The notes beneath the pieces are model-generated. The model saw only the letters and a program-made list of their open reading frames with translations, was not told the DNA's origin and ran no database searches. From Anoplolepis gracilipes (lineage: Eukaryota > Arthropoda > Insecta > Hymenoptera > Formicidae), in contig NC_132976.1 of NCBI RefSeq assembly GCF_047496725.1, forward strand, positions 10,896,001 to 10,960,000: 64,000 nucleotides of DNA, in the 5' to 3' direction. Made by a program: the position numbers and the translations under genes. Positions within the stretch are counted from its first letter, which is position 1, and every line of letters begins with the position of its first letter. Positions 1-13,202 of this stretch are shown here, piece by piece.

Positions 1-301
1 GCAGTCGCCAAGGAGAAGACACGAAACTTACTTCCAGGGAACTTACATGCAGCGCGCGGCACTTTTAGCTCGCACGTTTCGACAGTCTTCGGGGATAGAG
101 AGCGGGAGGTTAGAGAGCCTTGCGGCACTCGCGAGACGGGAATATCCCAGACTAGTACTACTGCCACTCCTATACGTGACGTCGTGATGTACGGTTCTCT
201 CTTTCCTCCTCTGTCCTCTCATGTCTCTCCCTTTCGTCCTTTTCTTCCTGGCTGCCCCCTCTTACCCTTCTTCTCTCTATTTCTCTTTCTGTTCCCCCTT
301 T

Positions 302-357
302 TCTCTCTCTCTCTCTCTCTCTCATTTTCTCTCCCTCTCACTCTCTCTCTATCTCTC
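302..357. repeat. (CT)n-rich microsatellite
   Basis: The tract runs as uninterrupted CT from 302 to 323 and continues as an interrupted CT run to 357. It sits in a wider pyrimidine-rich stretch from about 190 to 357. On the minus strand it is (GA)n, the type of site bound by GAGA-factor proteins in insects; whether it is bound here is unknown. Confidence 0.9.
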
Positions 358-794
358 ATGAATAGCATTGCGATAAATTCGATTAAAACTTCCGTGGTCC
401 TCGGTGGCTTCCATCCCACCCCCACGCGTCGCACGAGGGAAAGGGAAAAGGACAGGGGACACAAGAAGTCGCGGAAAATCCAGTAAACAGTCGTCATGGC
501 CCGATCGATGAATGTAGTATACTACTGAAAGCCAGCCGACTGAATCCGTCTCTGATCGGTATTATCAGTAATTTAAAGTTGGTACAGAGTGGGGTAGGTA
601 ACATTTCGAAGCCGAATGACATCGGTATCGCTCGCGATTCCGGCGTATGCAAGTAGCTAGAACGCACCATTGCGATTTGCTACGACATAATGTCGGCTGT
701 ATGTATCTCACAATGATGATTCTAGGAAACTGTATTGTGGCCGAAGAATTTGCACGGAAGAATTTTTTTTATGATTAAATAATAACAAAAACAG

Positions 795-796
<2 letters not shown>

Positions 797-823
<27 letters not shown>
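797..823. repeat. (AT)n microsatellite
   Basis: About 13 AT units without interruption, inside AT-rich DNA. Confidence 0.9.
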
Positions 824-825
<2 letters not shown>

Positions 826-1168
826 GATAGTTATAATAGAAAGTTATAAAAATTAAATCATAACATTTCAAGGAGAGATAATTTTTGTCATTAGTGTACA
901 AATATGTTATAAATATAAAAAACGATTTATGCATAAATTTGAAAAAATATGTATATGTATACAGATATTAAAAGAAACATAGATCTTTATATCTATATAA
1001 AAATTGCCAATTTTTCCAAATATTACATCTTTAATAACAAAACTTTTTAATTATGAATAATGCAAATTATTCGAATAAGCAGGTTTATTTATATATCATT
1101 CTTTAAAGTACTTAATTGTTAATGAGTAGTGTAAAAACGAATCTTATGTCTATAATATTAAATAGCCA

Positions 1169-1174
<6 letters not shown>

Positions 1175-1228
<54 letters not shown>
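1175..1228. repeat. (AT)27 microsatellite
   Basis: An uninterrupted AT repeat of 54 bases, the longest pure AT run in the window. It is self-complementary and able to extrude a cruciform, and it is likely polymorphic in length. Confidence 0.95.
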
Positions 1229-1230
<2 letters not shown>

Positions 1231-1321
1231 TTCACAGAGTCGCTTAATTCTTTAACACTCATGTTGTTTTTTCATACCATTCTTAATTACTGCTTGTTCT
1301 TCGTTGTGAGTACCGAGTTGG

Positions 1322-1531
1322 ATGAGGAAGCAGGTTCCGAACCTGTGGTTCATAACTCATCTTCAGGAGCAATGGAAAAAAGCTCAGGCTTTTCTAGGCG
1401 AAGCTCAGCGGATGGTGAAAGCAAAGCCCTTCGAGGAAGAGCACGTTGCTCGCTCCTACGGCACATACTTGAGAAAGTTTCGGACTCGCGGCAGGATAGC
1501 GGACGTAGCAGGGGGTGCGAAACAGTTTTGA
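1322..1531 (+). other. 69-codon open frame, no recognised homology
   Basis: This frame starts at an ATG and ends with TGA. An in-frame TGA lies 15 bases upstream, so a longer coding exon could only enter through a splice acceptor close to the ATG; the pyrimidine-rich stretch ending near 1306 is a weak candidate. The predicted peptide is rich in Lys, Arg, Glu, Gln and Ala and looks helical, beginning MRKQVPNLWFITHLQEQWKK. It lies in a GC-richer patch (about 1310-1620) between AT-rich flanks. A second frame of 101 codons overlaps it, so at most one is real. I recognise no domain and the frame may be chance. Confidence 0.12.
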
Positions 1532-4120
1532 AGTGCTTGCTAAATGTTGCGGAAAATAATGACTGATGGTAGTTGCGCCCCAACCGGGACTGGTCTGCCT
1601 TCGGCCACCGTCAGCATGATAACCATCGTTACCGATAACATCGACATTTCCTTTTACCAAGAATGTTACAGGCGCTTACTATTAATTAGATCAGGTGTTG
1701 CGCATTTGTATAAACTTTTCTTGCCTTTATGTATATCATTTTAATTAAAGAAAATTAAAGAAAATTAAAAAAAAATTAAAATAGAGGTTGCGTAAAAAAT
1801 TGGCTTGAAACTACTATTTTGGGAATTAAACCTGAATGATTTAAATTGAAAAATCAAGTTTCGAAAAATCTCTACTTAGATACCTTTACGTTTAAGTTCA
1901 CAGTTTCATTCGCAACTAATCGGACTTCACATTGCGAAAAGTTCTGTGAACGTAATCTCCACATCGTACGAATGAGAGGCAATTGAGGAGCAAGAAAGTA
2001 ATAAGACCGTGTTTTCAAGTTTTACGATTTCCCTCTGACATAATGTCGCGATTGCCTAGCGAGTGTCTTAAAAATTTTAGAGTCGTGTACTCGTGAAAAG
2101 CGTTCATTACAAGGAGAATAAAAATTTATATATCACAATTTAAGAAAAGTCTATGTCGCATACTCAAGTCAAAGACAGGAGGTTTACAAAATTTAATCGT
2201 TGGATGATATGCAAAATAAATTACCGCATCCGTATAATAAATATGTGACTTATTGTTGACGTTGGCAATTGCGAATATTACGTAAAATTGTAAAATGCCC
2301 TTATCTTTCGCTTATTACTCGACTCTCTTTAAATTTGCTGATATATATTTGGCTGTCGGTGGCGAAGAGGTTGTTGTTGTGACTTTGAGTACGCGTAGTA
2401 CCCAGAACCGAGTTCGAAATGGAGGCGTATTGTCCAAGAGTTCGGAGTAGGTATTGTCGACCCTTCCAATATATCATCGTGCCAGGACACCAACTTTGGC
2501 CAATAATCCCCTAAACATACTTAGGCCAGCTGAATGCCACTGACGCCCCGTGGCATCTAAGCCGAATTGAAAATGAATCATGTCGATCGGACCTTTCCTG
2601 CCTAATGTTCCAACAGCTACTTCCAATTTTGTCTGAATAGTTTCATCTTACAATAATATCTCGAAATGCTTGTCAAGATTAATTACGTTTGCATTGCGGG
2701 TCCTCTCTGAAATCTTTAAATATAAAATAACAATTAGAAATATAAAACTGATATACATATGAGTCAGATATAATTTGTATTATTTGCAGAAGTATTTTAA
2801 TACATTTTACAAAATACGCTGTAATAATATTTAAAAAATTATTTTTTTTTATTAGTGTGTTTTTTTAAAATAACATGATAAAATAAGAATATAATATGAT
2901 AAAATATATGAAAATGATAAAGTGATCGTAATATTTTTCTTTAAAATTGTTGCAATAATTCAAATATTTGGTACTTAAAGTCTGCTAAAAGAAAATGATA
3001 CCTATCATTATGAAGAAGTAATTTCGACATACATATATGTGAACAAACAGCGGGAAAAAATAACACGTTGTCAGATGTTTATTTATATATCGTATGTTAA
3101 AATGCATTCACAAAGATGCGATTTTCTACTGTACCCCTTCCGCGCGTCTTAAGTTTTCGACTCTAGTAGTGTCAGTGGTTTACGAGTTCCAGTTTTCCCG
3201 GACATCTTGTACGCCCGGTACGTATACATGCACAGATAGCACGCGCACAGACGCGAACCGAGTCTGCCAGAACGTTTCTAGAGTAGGTAACTACTTGTTG
3301 TTTACGGGGAAGTAACTTTCCTGCGAACGAATCGGCTCGCGCGAGAACTTTCCAGGATGTATGCTCTTCAAAGTTAATGCTCCGGTAACGGCACTGCCTG
3401 GTGTAGTGTCCTCAAGGGCTTTTCGTCCTCCTTCGACACTGGGTCTCGGTTAATAATTCTTCGCCGCTTGCGTTTGAAAAGACGAACATCGAAAGCGGAA
3501 ACAAACGAGGCGCTGTTGTCTTTAAGTTTTAGTGTCCTCCTAAATCGTCCTTTTTACTGCTACAATGGAAGCTCTGTCTGTAAGAACCAGGAAATACGGT
3601 ATCTTTCGATAACTAAATTATCTGCTATTTATAGTGTTTTGCAAATAGAAAAATATTGATTTAAGAACTTGGCATATATTTGGATTATGTGTGCATAATT
3701 TAGTGAAGAAGTGAAATAAATTTCATAAAATTAATTATAAGAGGAATGTAAGATGCACAAAGTTTGTCAATTTTATTATTTATCAATGAAAAGTACATTT
3801 AAAATGACTCTTTATAAATTTATTGAATATAATTAGAAAGTTGGCTGATCTTAATTAAATAATTAATATTTATTATTTATTTATAATATAATGTTATAAA
3901 TAGATAATTAAATATAATATAATATTATTTTTAATTTAATTCAATTTAAAAATATATATTAATAACTCGATATTTCTGTTAAAGAATAACTAAATAAAAG
4001 TATCCATAGATGAAAAAGAAATTCTTTAAAGAATCTTTTCTACATAATTATTGAAAATGGATATGTACGTAAGCGAAGGAAAATATAAATCTTGGAGTTA
4101 GAAAGAACTTATTGCCAAAT
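1532..4120. other. AT-rich non-coding DNA with one complex patch
   Basis: Mostly AT-rich sequence (1680-2330, 2660-3090 and 3640-4120) without long frames. Two more complex patches occur, at about 2330-2650, which contains a hairpin, and at about 3090-3640. No RNA gene or protein family was recognised. Confidence 0.7.
2519..2562. other. Bulged hairpin
   Basis: An inner stem of ATGCCAC with GTGGCAT (7 bp, 9-base loop) is extended by an outer stem of CTTAG (from 2520) with CTAAG (to 2561), leaving a 9-base bulge on the 5' side. It could be part of a structured transcript or an old transposon end. The overall stem is too short for a typical microRNA precursor. Confidence 0.4.
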
Positions 4121-5687
4121 CTGTCACATTTCAAGCATGTTGCATGTGACTACGATAACACGTGGCAGCGTATTTAGTTCGCATGTAACATTTCCCTCGG
4201 AAATACTGGTACACTAGTGCGATATCGAAGTGGAAGAATCGAGATGTTAAGGCTGAGCAGTTCGAACATATAGTCGGTATAGTCCGAAACCATGCGTGTG
4301 TAGACGGCTGGCGAGAATTAGAACGAAAAGCATGAAGGTGGATGAACAACCGGGTGGCCGGGGGGGTTGAGAGCTTGGGGGTTGAAGGGGGGGAGGGTGT
4401 AAATCGGACGATGGAGGTGGTATCGAGGTCAGTTGAGTTTTTCGCCTGCGCGTCGCGATGCGCGTTACAACCCCTGCACAAGGTGGGTCGAGAGGACGGT
4501 GGGCGTCTGCGTCCTCAGTGCGCCGGCCGGGTTTCGAACCTCAAACCCACGATTGGGCTTCCACCGTGGTACCAGGAACGCCCAGGACCCGCCAAAACCC
4601 GCGGGATGGTATGTACGTGGGCGGCAGATACGCCTCCGTGCCTCTTCTTCTTCCTCTTCTTCTGCTTGCTACCTTATTCTACTTCCTTTTTCTTCCACCC
4701 CCGTTTTCTCCTCTTGCTTCTCGTCCTCTTTCATCTCTTTCTCGTCCTGCTTTTCTTTCATTCTCTCCCTTTTTTCCGTTGCCGACGCAGCTGAGCGGCT
4801 TGTTCCACTATGGTGCACCTATGTGCCCAGTTGTTGCGGTGACGTTTTTTCTCGTTCTGTCTTAATGCTCAAGCTTTCACGATGGTATCGTGCGACATGC
4901 TTTACGACAATCTCTTTTTTTTATTTATGCATTTATTGTTTTTTTTTTGTTTGTTAAATGAATATTGTCGTTTTATGTTGTGTCAACTGCGTGACTATTA
5001 GCATTGAGATTCTCTTAAAATTGTGGAATAGCAGTTTAATAGCAAGATTCAATATCAATTTTTTTGAAGCTATATCGAATTTATTTGTTTTGCTCTTCTG
5101 TCTCTCCTCTAATCAGCAGCTATCGAGTTGAAGAAACTATGATGTTGCGGATAGTAGTCAGTCGTAAAGACTTGTCGGTCTGTTTGCCAATCACTTACGG
5201 TAGCTCGTATAGCTCATCCGATGTCGGTTCCCTTATATCGCGATGCTGAAGAAGTAGATTTAGTCCTTACGTGTATTTAGCTTGGAACCCATAAAACCGA
5301 ATGGCTCGAACTTTGTCCGATAAAAGGCGTATTCCCTTCTTGCTGTATGCCTGTTCTGAAATATTTCCGATTCGGCCGCCAATGTCTCGTATAATACCGA
5401 GTCTTGGACCGATTTTCTTTTGAATAAAAATTTATGAAAATTTTCCGAAATATTTAATATTGTAAATTAAAGAGATGTCTAGATTTAAATTTCTAAAATA
5501 TAAACAAGCAATTAAACTTTATTTTCAATTAATTTTAAATGTGTCTTAAGAAACACATTTCAATACAGTAGATTTAAAAAGGTAATTTAAAAGATTAGTA
5601 TAATTTTTTATTAATATTGCAACCTATATTTGTACTTCCATTAAATCTTTATTCTCAATACATTGGTACAATAAAATCTGTAAACAG

Positions 5688-5691
<4 letters not shown>

Positions 5692-5743
<52 letters not shown>
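5692..5743. repeat. (GA)n microsatellite
   Basis: About 26 pure GA units. Only a short purine-rich spacer separates it from the TA tract that begins at 5762. Confidence 0.95.
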
Positions 5744-5746
<3 letters not shown>

Positions 5747-5761
5747 ACAGAGAAAAAAAGT

Positions 5762-5785
5762 TATATATATATATATATATATATA
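5762..5785. repeat. (TA)n microsatellite
   Basis: About 12 TA units directly downstream of the GA tract, forming a compound microsatellite. Confidence 0.9.
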
Positions 5786-8700
5786 GATTAACATATTTAA
5801 ATTGACATATATAACTATATTATGTAATTTAAAAAGGAGTTGTAATAAATAGTCTGTGTATGCCTTGTAAAAAGATAAGAAAATGTCATGATTTTTGAAT
5901 TCTGGAAGTGTCTTATCGCGATGCATCAGCAGTATTCGAGCTTCTAGACGCACCCGTAAGCATGGTCGGTCGACGAGTGAAGCGGGCTAAGAAGGGGTGG
6001 TAAAAGGTCGTCTCTCAGCGGATGCGAAAGCCGTTAATGCCAAGAGAGAACCAGGAGGTAGTAGGTTTCTCCCTTCGGTAAACCGAGTTACGCGACTCGG
6101 AGAACCCTTTGCTTCTTTCCGGATCTAATTAGGGGCCCTTTGGAGCGGTGTAATGCGCCTTTAATCCAGTGGAGGCATCGCCCATAGACGGTGTATCTCC
6201 GCTGTCTCCTCCGTCCGTCCCTTCGCGAGTTACTTTCCTGCCTTCGACCAGCGATATCGGTTCTACTGACGATCCATAGAGCGGGACCGGCATCGACTAA
6301 TGATTCCCAACGGTATACTGGATTAATCGTCGTCAGCCTTGATAATTTAGATAGCCTGATCATCAGAGCGAGGACTTTCGCATACCTAAATGGCTACGAC
6401 GAATTATTTATCAGAAGGGAAATAAACTTATGGTTTGCTAAGAGAAATTATATCTCCGCTGCCTTCAGCATCTCGCTCGATTCACATTAATGAATTATTG
6501 CTGATATAAAATGATGCATTAATGCAAAAATATATTTTCAAACTAGACATTAGAGAATAATAAATTATTTTATTTTAATGCTGAGATATATCGATTAGTC
6601 TTTGATATTTAAATATTAAAAGATTAAAAGATTTAGCATGTTAACTTTCAAAAACAAAAATATATGAAAAATTATATTCTTTTTAATTTCTCATCTCTGT
6701 CTCATTGAATAGCATAATGTGATATAACCATAAATGATTATAAAGTAAATAAGTCCCATGATTTAAGACATTTAGTAATCCTGCAGCAGCAAAATCGAAA
6801 TTTTCCTGAAATCTCGTGAATTACATAGAGATATAAATTTTATCTCCAATAATACCTAAAGATTTTGTTTTGATATTCTAACCGCTTCGACGCGCACTAC
6901 ATATTATGCAAAATTGATACATTTCTCTTTGGTGAAGTGACTTCTTTGTCTTTCAAAATGATTTCGAAGGACATCCGCTATTTAAGGACAATTTAATAGC
7001 GCGGACACGCCGTTTTATTGACTTATTTGTTTGCGTGAATTTCGAACGGGTTGTTTTCGCCGGCCACGGCACATCCGATGGTCGGATGCGCGAAGACACT
7101 CCATTACTTACGATTCTTACGAGGAACGTTTATACGATTTTGCGTTCTCAATCGATTTATTGCCATTTATCATCCAAATTCCGTGCTCAAGTTAATTTTC
7201 TAAGGATTATTACGTGAAAATATAGCTTACAGAATTGAAGAAATTTGCAATTTTTTGGAGCAATGTATCGAATCTCATTACAATTTTAATCAAAATTAAA
7301 TTTTTCCAAGAAAATGATGTTATATGTTATCTTTATAGATGAAAACAGTTTTGGGGCAGAGGATGAGAATTTTTATGTATGCAAAACAAATAATGTAAAA
7401 AAATTTAAATTATTCTCTAATCGATGATTTCTCCAAATATGTATAAAAGGATAAAAAATATATTTATTTTTATTATGTAAATATGTACTAAACTTGTCTA
7501 TTGGGCAATAAAAATTAAATTTTCTTTTGATAAAAGGTATATGTTACATCTGTCTTTTACGTGCATTTAAAGATTCACGCTTTGCATACGGCAGATAGCA
7601 GTTTTCTGAAATCGTGTTTGCCGTTTAAGAGACGCAAGGAAAGGTATGGAGGTCGTTTGGCTTCTGCATCGTCCGAGGTAGGAAAGAGGGAAGAGACCGG
7701 GGACTACCCCCTCGAGACGTATAACAGGCTTAGAGGGGAACCGAGTAACTCCGTATTTAACCCTCTCGTACGGCGGAGGAACGTGTACCACACGAGTTAA
7801 AAGACGACCGAGCTTGAGTGCCTTGCCGTGTTGATGCCGCGAGGGATGCGGTCACCCTCTCGGACCTTTCGTTGGACGACAATTAGCCTTCCACTCTAGA
7901 AGTAACGTCTCCCTTCAGCCCTGAAAACGTCTCTGGTGATAATTAGAGCGATACATTGACGAAAGGTGTCTATGGGAGTCTTCTCTCGAGATCATTGAAA
8001 ATTCACAATTCTGGGAGAAATCAAATATATATATATTCTTTTATATTTATAATCTACATTTTTTATCAAATTGATAATCTTGCAAAATGTCAGAATTTAG
8101 ATATTATTATTTGACAGTGCCATACCTTGAATTAAGAAGATTGGAGAGAGAGATATAAGTATTATGAATCTGTCTATCAGTGCAATTTCGGGGTGAAAAT
8201 TCAAAATATCAGGGAGCACGAAAAGATATATGAAGCTGGAAAAAAGAATATACAGTCGTGATGATCGTGATGCACGTAAAACGTAATGCGTAAAATATCT
8301 CTAGCACAGAGGGACCGGTGCATTACAACGATGTGGCCGTACGAAACACGCGGTGCTGCTCGATATTTCATCTTAGATACTCAGAAACAATCTTTTTATC
8401 GCCGCTCAAGAAGCTCCCTATGCTTTTATCAAAGAATGCCGGACGACTTACCGTTCTCCGAAATCTAACCGGACGACGAAAGATAAACTTCTCAGTCGTG
8501 AGCAAAATGATAAGTTGGAAAGATTTATTTGCAATTCTCCGAGAATATTTCGATTTTGCTGCCGCAAAATTACTAAATGTCTTAGATGGACTTATTTTAT
8601 TTATTATAATTTTATGCTTATCTTATTATTTTATATTATTAAGTATTATATATGACCGTGACGATAGCGTTTAAAAGAATGAATATAAGAATTTTTACGA

Positions 8701-8900
8701 AAATAGTCAACAATATATTAAGTATGAAATAGTTTAATATATTGTTGGATAAATATTTGCATATTATCATTACAACGGATCTACATCATTTAAGCGAAAA
8801 TAACACATTTTTATATATATTAATAATATATTTTTTTCTGAATGTTCTATTTTCGATTAGCATTTTATAGTTGGTATGATCGATTTGAAAATCGTTTGTG

Positions 8901-9724
8901 CTCGCGGACTAAATTAACGATTGCATAAATTGTCCAGCAATTAGCTTCGTATGAATTTTAAAAGAATTTGAAATGTCGACGCATAAGAATGGATTCCGCA
9001 ACCGGTACCGGAAACTGTGGTCGATTCGAAGGTCCGCAGAATCAGTCCGGAGAACGAAAGTAGGGTCGGGTTTCCGGGCAAAAAGAGAGAGAGGAGTGAG
9101 GGTGAGAAGAAAATATTCAGAATTTAGCACGCTTATTTCACGGTCGCGGACGGCACGCGGACGAAAGTGTTTCGAACAAAGTTTTAACCGTGTCTAATGG
9201 CGAAACTTGGCGAACTCGGCCCCGGAGTTCGACTGCCGGTAACCGCGGACGTAGAATGGCGGGGAAGGGAAATGCGAGCTGGGAAAGTGTCGTAAAAAAT
9301 ATTTTAACGGAAGTCCACTTCCAGGAAACTTCCCTATAACCGCCTTCTCCCTTCTCGACTATCTATCTTTTGTATTTATTTGGTGCAATACCCGCTCCTC
9401 CCCTCGCTACCTCTCCTCTCGCCTCGCCTCGCCTCGTTCCGTTTCGTTCCCATCGCGAACCTTGACCTATCCGTACGGCGAGGTAACATGACCTTAGTTG
9501 GAACTCGTGACCTTGAATATTATCGGACGAAGACTCCCCCGCGACTCGATACCGAAGTTCCGAGACTTTCGCGGTGCGAAAGCAAAGAGTCTCGTTGTCC
9601 TGAGCGCAGACTCTGTAAAGTTCGGCTACCTGGTCGAGTTTTGTAACCTGTGTTACGGACGGATCTAATTTCAACTTTGTCGAGTACTTTTGCAATTTCT
9701 CTAAATCTCTCAGTCTCTTTCTTC

Positions 9725-9758
<34 letters not shown>

Positions 9759-12700
9759 TGCCGAGACTCGGTAAATTTCTCGCCCGCAACTAACATGGAG
9801 AAAATAAAATCTTGTTATAATTGACTCTGTGTTCGTCGAAGGTTTATACCGCTTTCTTTTTTTCTCGTATCTTATTCTAGTATTTTATTCTAGTATCTTG
9901 ACATTTATTCATTGTGATAAAACACGTATCTATTGTTTATTTTATATTTCCAAATATCGTTTATTATTTATATAATTCAGTTCAAAATTAATAGCTTCTA
10001 ATTAAATTAATTCATTAAGTATTAAATGTCACGCACGAACGATTTTTTGCTCGGTTTAGTTTTCGGGATACCACGCATCGCAGCGAGTGTTACCGGAGGC
10101 TCTGGAAGGAGAATGAAGAGAATAGTTGTGGAAAGGGTTGGGCGAACCTTCGGTGGTTTCTCGTAGGGTGCCAGCATATCCCCAGGAGGTGGCGGTACAA
10201 CGGTACCGTGAACTTGCTGTTTAGCCCGGTTCTGCGTCAGTGCCATTGGTAGAGAGGGTCGGTGGTAGCAATGGTTAGTGCACGGCCAAGTAAGTTTGGC
10301 GTTATAGTCAACGGAATAAAATGGTTCCGCCTGTAGGTGAGAGCCAAGCTGCGCTTTCGTGAAGGCCCGGGACCGCTGTTCTGGCCCCGGGCGCTTCGAG
10401 CCAGTCTGTGGATCCCGTAGAAACAAGCGGGATACGAAGAGAAGCAGCAGGAGGAGAGGGTGTGGACTACGTCCTAGAAACACAAGCTTCGCCAAGGGAA
10501 CCAGCATCCCAAGGCCTTTCTATCCGCTACAGACAACTTGGCAATTAATCCAGCTTTCTGTCTTTCTATTTCTTAAAGAGACGATAAAAATATTAGCGGA
10601 GAACAGTTGAATATTATTTAATATAAATACTATAGATATTGATAAAATTTTTAATCAAAAAATAAGTATTTATCTTTTTTTGAAACCGAATGTTCACAAT
10701 CTTCAACATTATTTCAATAATATAATGAGAATACATAATACGTTATATAAAGTTAATGTTGCATAAATTTTGAACTGTTTGAAAGTTCGGCGAGCAAAGT
10801 ACTTTAATATTATTAGATTTCTTGGTGTATTTATTTTTTTTTCAAACTGAAGATAGATATTTGATGAAAAATAAAGAGAAGTATCGTGTTGGCATTTACA
10901 CATTTTGTTCCCGCGTAGATAATGTTAGAAGCACAACATAGGTTGCTATCGTATCTAAAAAGGATTCAAGGCCTTATGCATACGCTGTCGTGCGTGCGCA
11001 CCCTTAAGAGACAACACGCGTGTCTATAGATATCTCGCGCATATCGGTCACGTACGTGTTGTATCTCAGGCGGGGTGCAAGGTCCCCGCGTCGGCCATAT
11101 ATCAGTGACGAACAGACAGGATACCGCATGTGCTCTAGCCCGTTTGTCGTATATCCATCCTTCTTTCGTCCACTTCCCTGGACGTTCGTCCTCCTTTTAC
11201 TCTCGAGGCTCTCCGGTCAGCCTGTCCGTACCATTGCTGTCTGCCCGGAGGTGGCACCACCCGTGGGAGGAAGGGGAAGGCGGCGGGTCGCTGGAAGTGT
11301 CGCTAACTATTTTACGTAACTTTGCCGACAGTTTGGCCCGCGTTGACCACGTACGTCCGGTTCTGCACTCCCATGGGAGCTGCCGCGAGGGGGAAAAGGG
11401 GTTTTCGCGTGGGAGCGAAGGGTCTGAAGGAGGAACGGGCGAGAGAGGCGAGCAGGGTCCGGCTGAGACGCAGCCACGGATGGCGAGCACCAAGGGTAGT
11501 TTCATCACGGTGTCCCAAGATATGCATACGTGACGGATACGTGGATGGACTGGAAACGTGACTGGTCGTCGCGCGCGCGTCCCGAAATATCCTTTTCCCC
11601 GCGGAAGATCCTTGCTCTACGATTCCCCCAGCGAGATCGCGTAGGATATAAGGGATGCTTCGATTTAAATTGTAAAATTTATCTCTTTAGTTCGGGACAC
11701 GTATTGCTGTGCAAATGTGCAAGCGAGAGATAAAAGAAAAAAATTTTTTCGTTATTTTTACTTGAACACATATTTTATTTTAATATATTTATCATATTAT
11801 GGATTGATGTGGATTCTTAAAAAAAAAGTTAATATAATGATATAAAATTTTTATATTACTCTTAAATTTGTGTGAAAGATTAAATTATAGCAACAGTAAA
11901 GATTATTCATAGGATTAGTTATTCTGAGAAAAAAATATTTTATTAAAATTTTGTTATAATATCAATTGTTTTTCCAACGCGAACAGGAACTAATGGCAAC
12001 AAATATTTTAATTGCATCTTAATTAAAGCTATTTTAAAGAAATTATAATATATCAAAAGCTAGATAGAAAATTTAGAATTTGGAAATCTTTTTAAATTCC
12101 TATATTCATATTTTTTTATTATATAGTTTAAAATATTCTTGTGAAAGAGAAATTTATTAGTTTTATAATTTATATATATAAGATTTATTTTCGTGTTAAT
12201 TACTTATTAAAATTCTTAAAAACTCGAAGAATTTAAAGAATTATATCTTAAAAAAAATTACAAAAATTTTTTTTATCATATTGCAAAGTTATTTTTACTT
12301 TTGCAGTTTAACATTTCACTAGATCTTAGTGTAGATTATCATATTTTTATATAAACTTTTAATTGCTTTTACAAAGACAACTCATATAATTTTGTTCGTT
12401 ATTTTACGAAACAATATCTCTCTTGCTTATCTATGAAAGAAAGTGTGCTCGTTTCGGAGATTCCAGTACTGAATCACGACTATGAAATGTATCGGCTAGC
12501 AATATAAGTAAATTATCGACAGTGCTCGTTAGAGAACAATTGGGGACTGTCGTGAGAAGGCACGATTCCGACAATAAATGTCGGCGAAGTAATTCGACGC
12601 TAATAAAAATCGTTCTATCGACGTGTATGGCGGTCGTAGCGAAACGTTAATGACCATCGGATACAATCCCATAATTACTACGATAAATCGCAAACGTTGG

Positions 12701-13202
12701 TGCTACAACGCATCCCTCACGACGTCGTTACAACTTTTTATCTTCTTATCTTTCCTTGTAATTCGCTCCTCAGCAGACAGAATATTCTTTTATAGATAGA
12801 TTTGAAAAATATTAAATATTTTCAACACGTTTAAGATTTTTTTATTGAACAGTATTACTCCACAACAATTCTAAAACTTTTATTCTATTATATTACCTTT
12901 ATCTATTAAAATCTAGAATGTATATTTTAATGATGGGTTCAATTATTTTTATTATTTTATTATTTTATTTTATTATTTCTCTTTAGTTTTTCTATAAGAA
13001 CATATTGTTATATTTAATCTCTCATAAAATATAATACATAGATATTTTGTATCTTAAAGATTAGTAATATCTGTTACATTTTCTTACATATGCATTTAAA
13101 TAATATTCTGTTATATGATATTTAATAACGGAATGTCCTATTAATTTTAGTTACCCACTTTTAATTACTTTTGAAATATAAAAATATTATTCAATTTGTG
13201 AG
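8901..13202. other. Non-coding: GC patches, then a long AT-rich block
   Basis: GC-richer patches with retained CpG lie at 8.9-9.7, 10.0-10.5 and 10.95-11.65 kb. From 11.74 to 12.42 kb and from 12.78 to 13.2 kb the DNA is extremely AT-rich. A minus-strand frame at 10022-10507 has an ATG and a Leu-rich start, but it resembles no known protein and falls wholly in a GC patch, so I do not call it a gene. Confidence 0.65.
9711..9759. repeat. (TC)n-rich microsatellite
   Basis: An interrupted TC repeat, purest from about 9724 to 9759. Confidence 0.85.

Larger units (their letters stand above)
1..1321. other. Non-coding: GC-mixed start, then AT-rich microsatellite DNA
   Basis: The first 700 bases have mixed composition with a pyrimidine-rich run. 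From about 720 to 1240 the DNA becomes very AT-rich and carries two (AT)n tracts. I see no protein frame with family features. The frames over 184-497 on both strands simply translate the CT tract. Confidence 0.7.
4121..8900. other. Non-coding DNA with pyrimidine-rich and GA/AT tracts
   Basis: A GC-rich block at 4330-4630 runs into a pyrimidine-rich stretch at about 4640-4790. AT-rich DNA follows, with GA and TA microsatellites near 5.7 kb and GC patches near 6.0-6.4, 7.0-7.15 and 7.6-7.95 kb. Several overlapping frames of 100-174 codons between 4131 and 4957 contradict one another and translate the low-complexity tract. No gene was recognised. Confidence 0.65.

Noticed and set aside
184..497. 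Open frames on both strands over the first CT tract
   Set aside because: They translate a (CT)n/(GA)n repeat into Ser/Leu/Phe or Arg/Glu runs and have no unique protein content.
4530..4549. tRNA-like B-box (GGTTCGAAACC on the minus strand)
   Set aside because: No matching A-box, anticodon arm or acceptor stem could be folded around it. At most it is a decayed SINE or chance.
4131..4957. Overlapping frames of 116-174 codons
   Set aside because: Four frames on two strands compete over one GC-rich and pyrimidine-rich stretch. The C-terminal parts are translations of a CT-rich run.
10022..10507. 161-codon minus-strand frame with a Leu-rich start
   Set aside because: The Leu run comes from a CTG/CTC-rich patch. 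The rest shows no domain, and a plus-strand frame overlaps its start.
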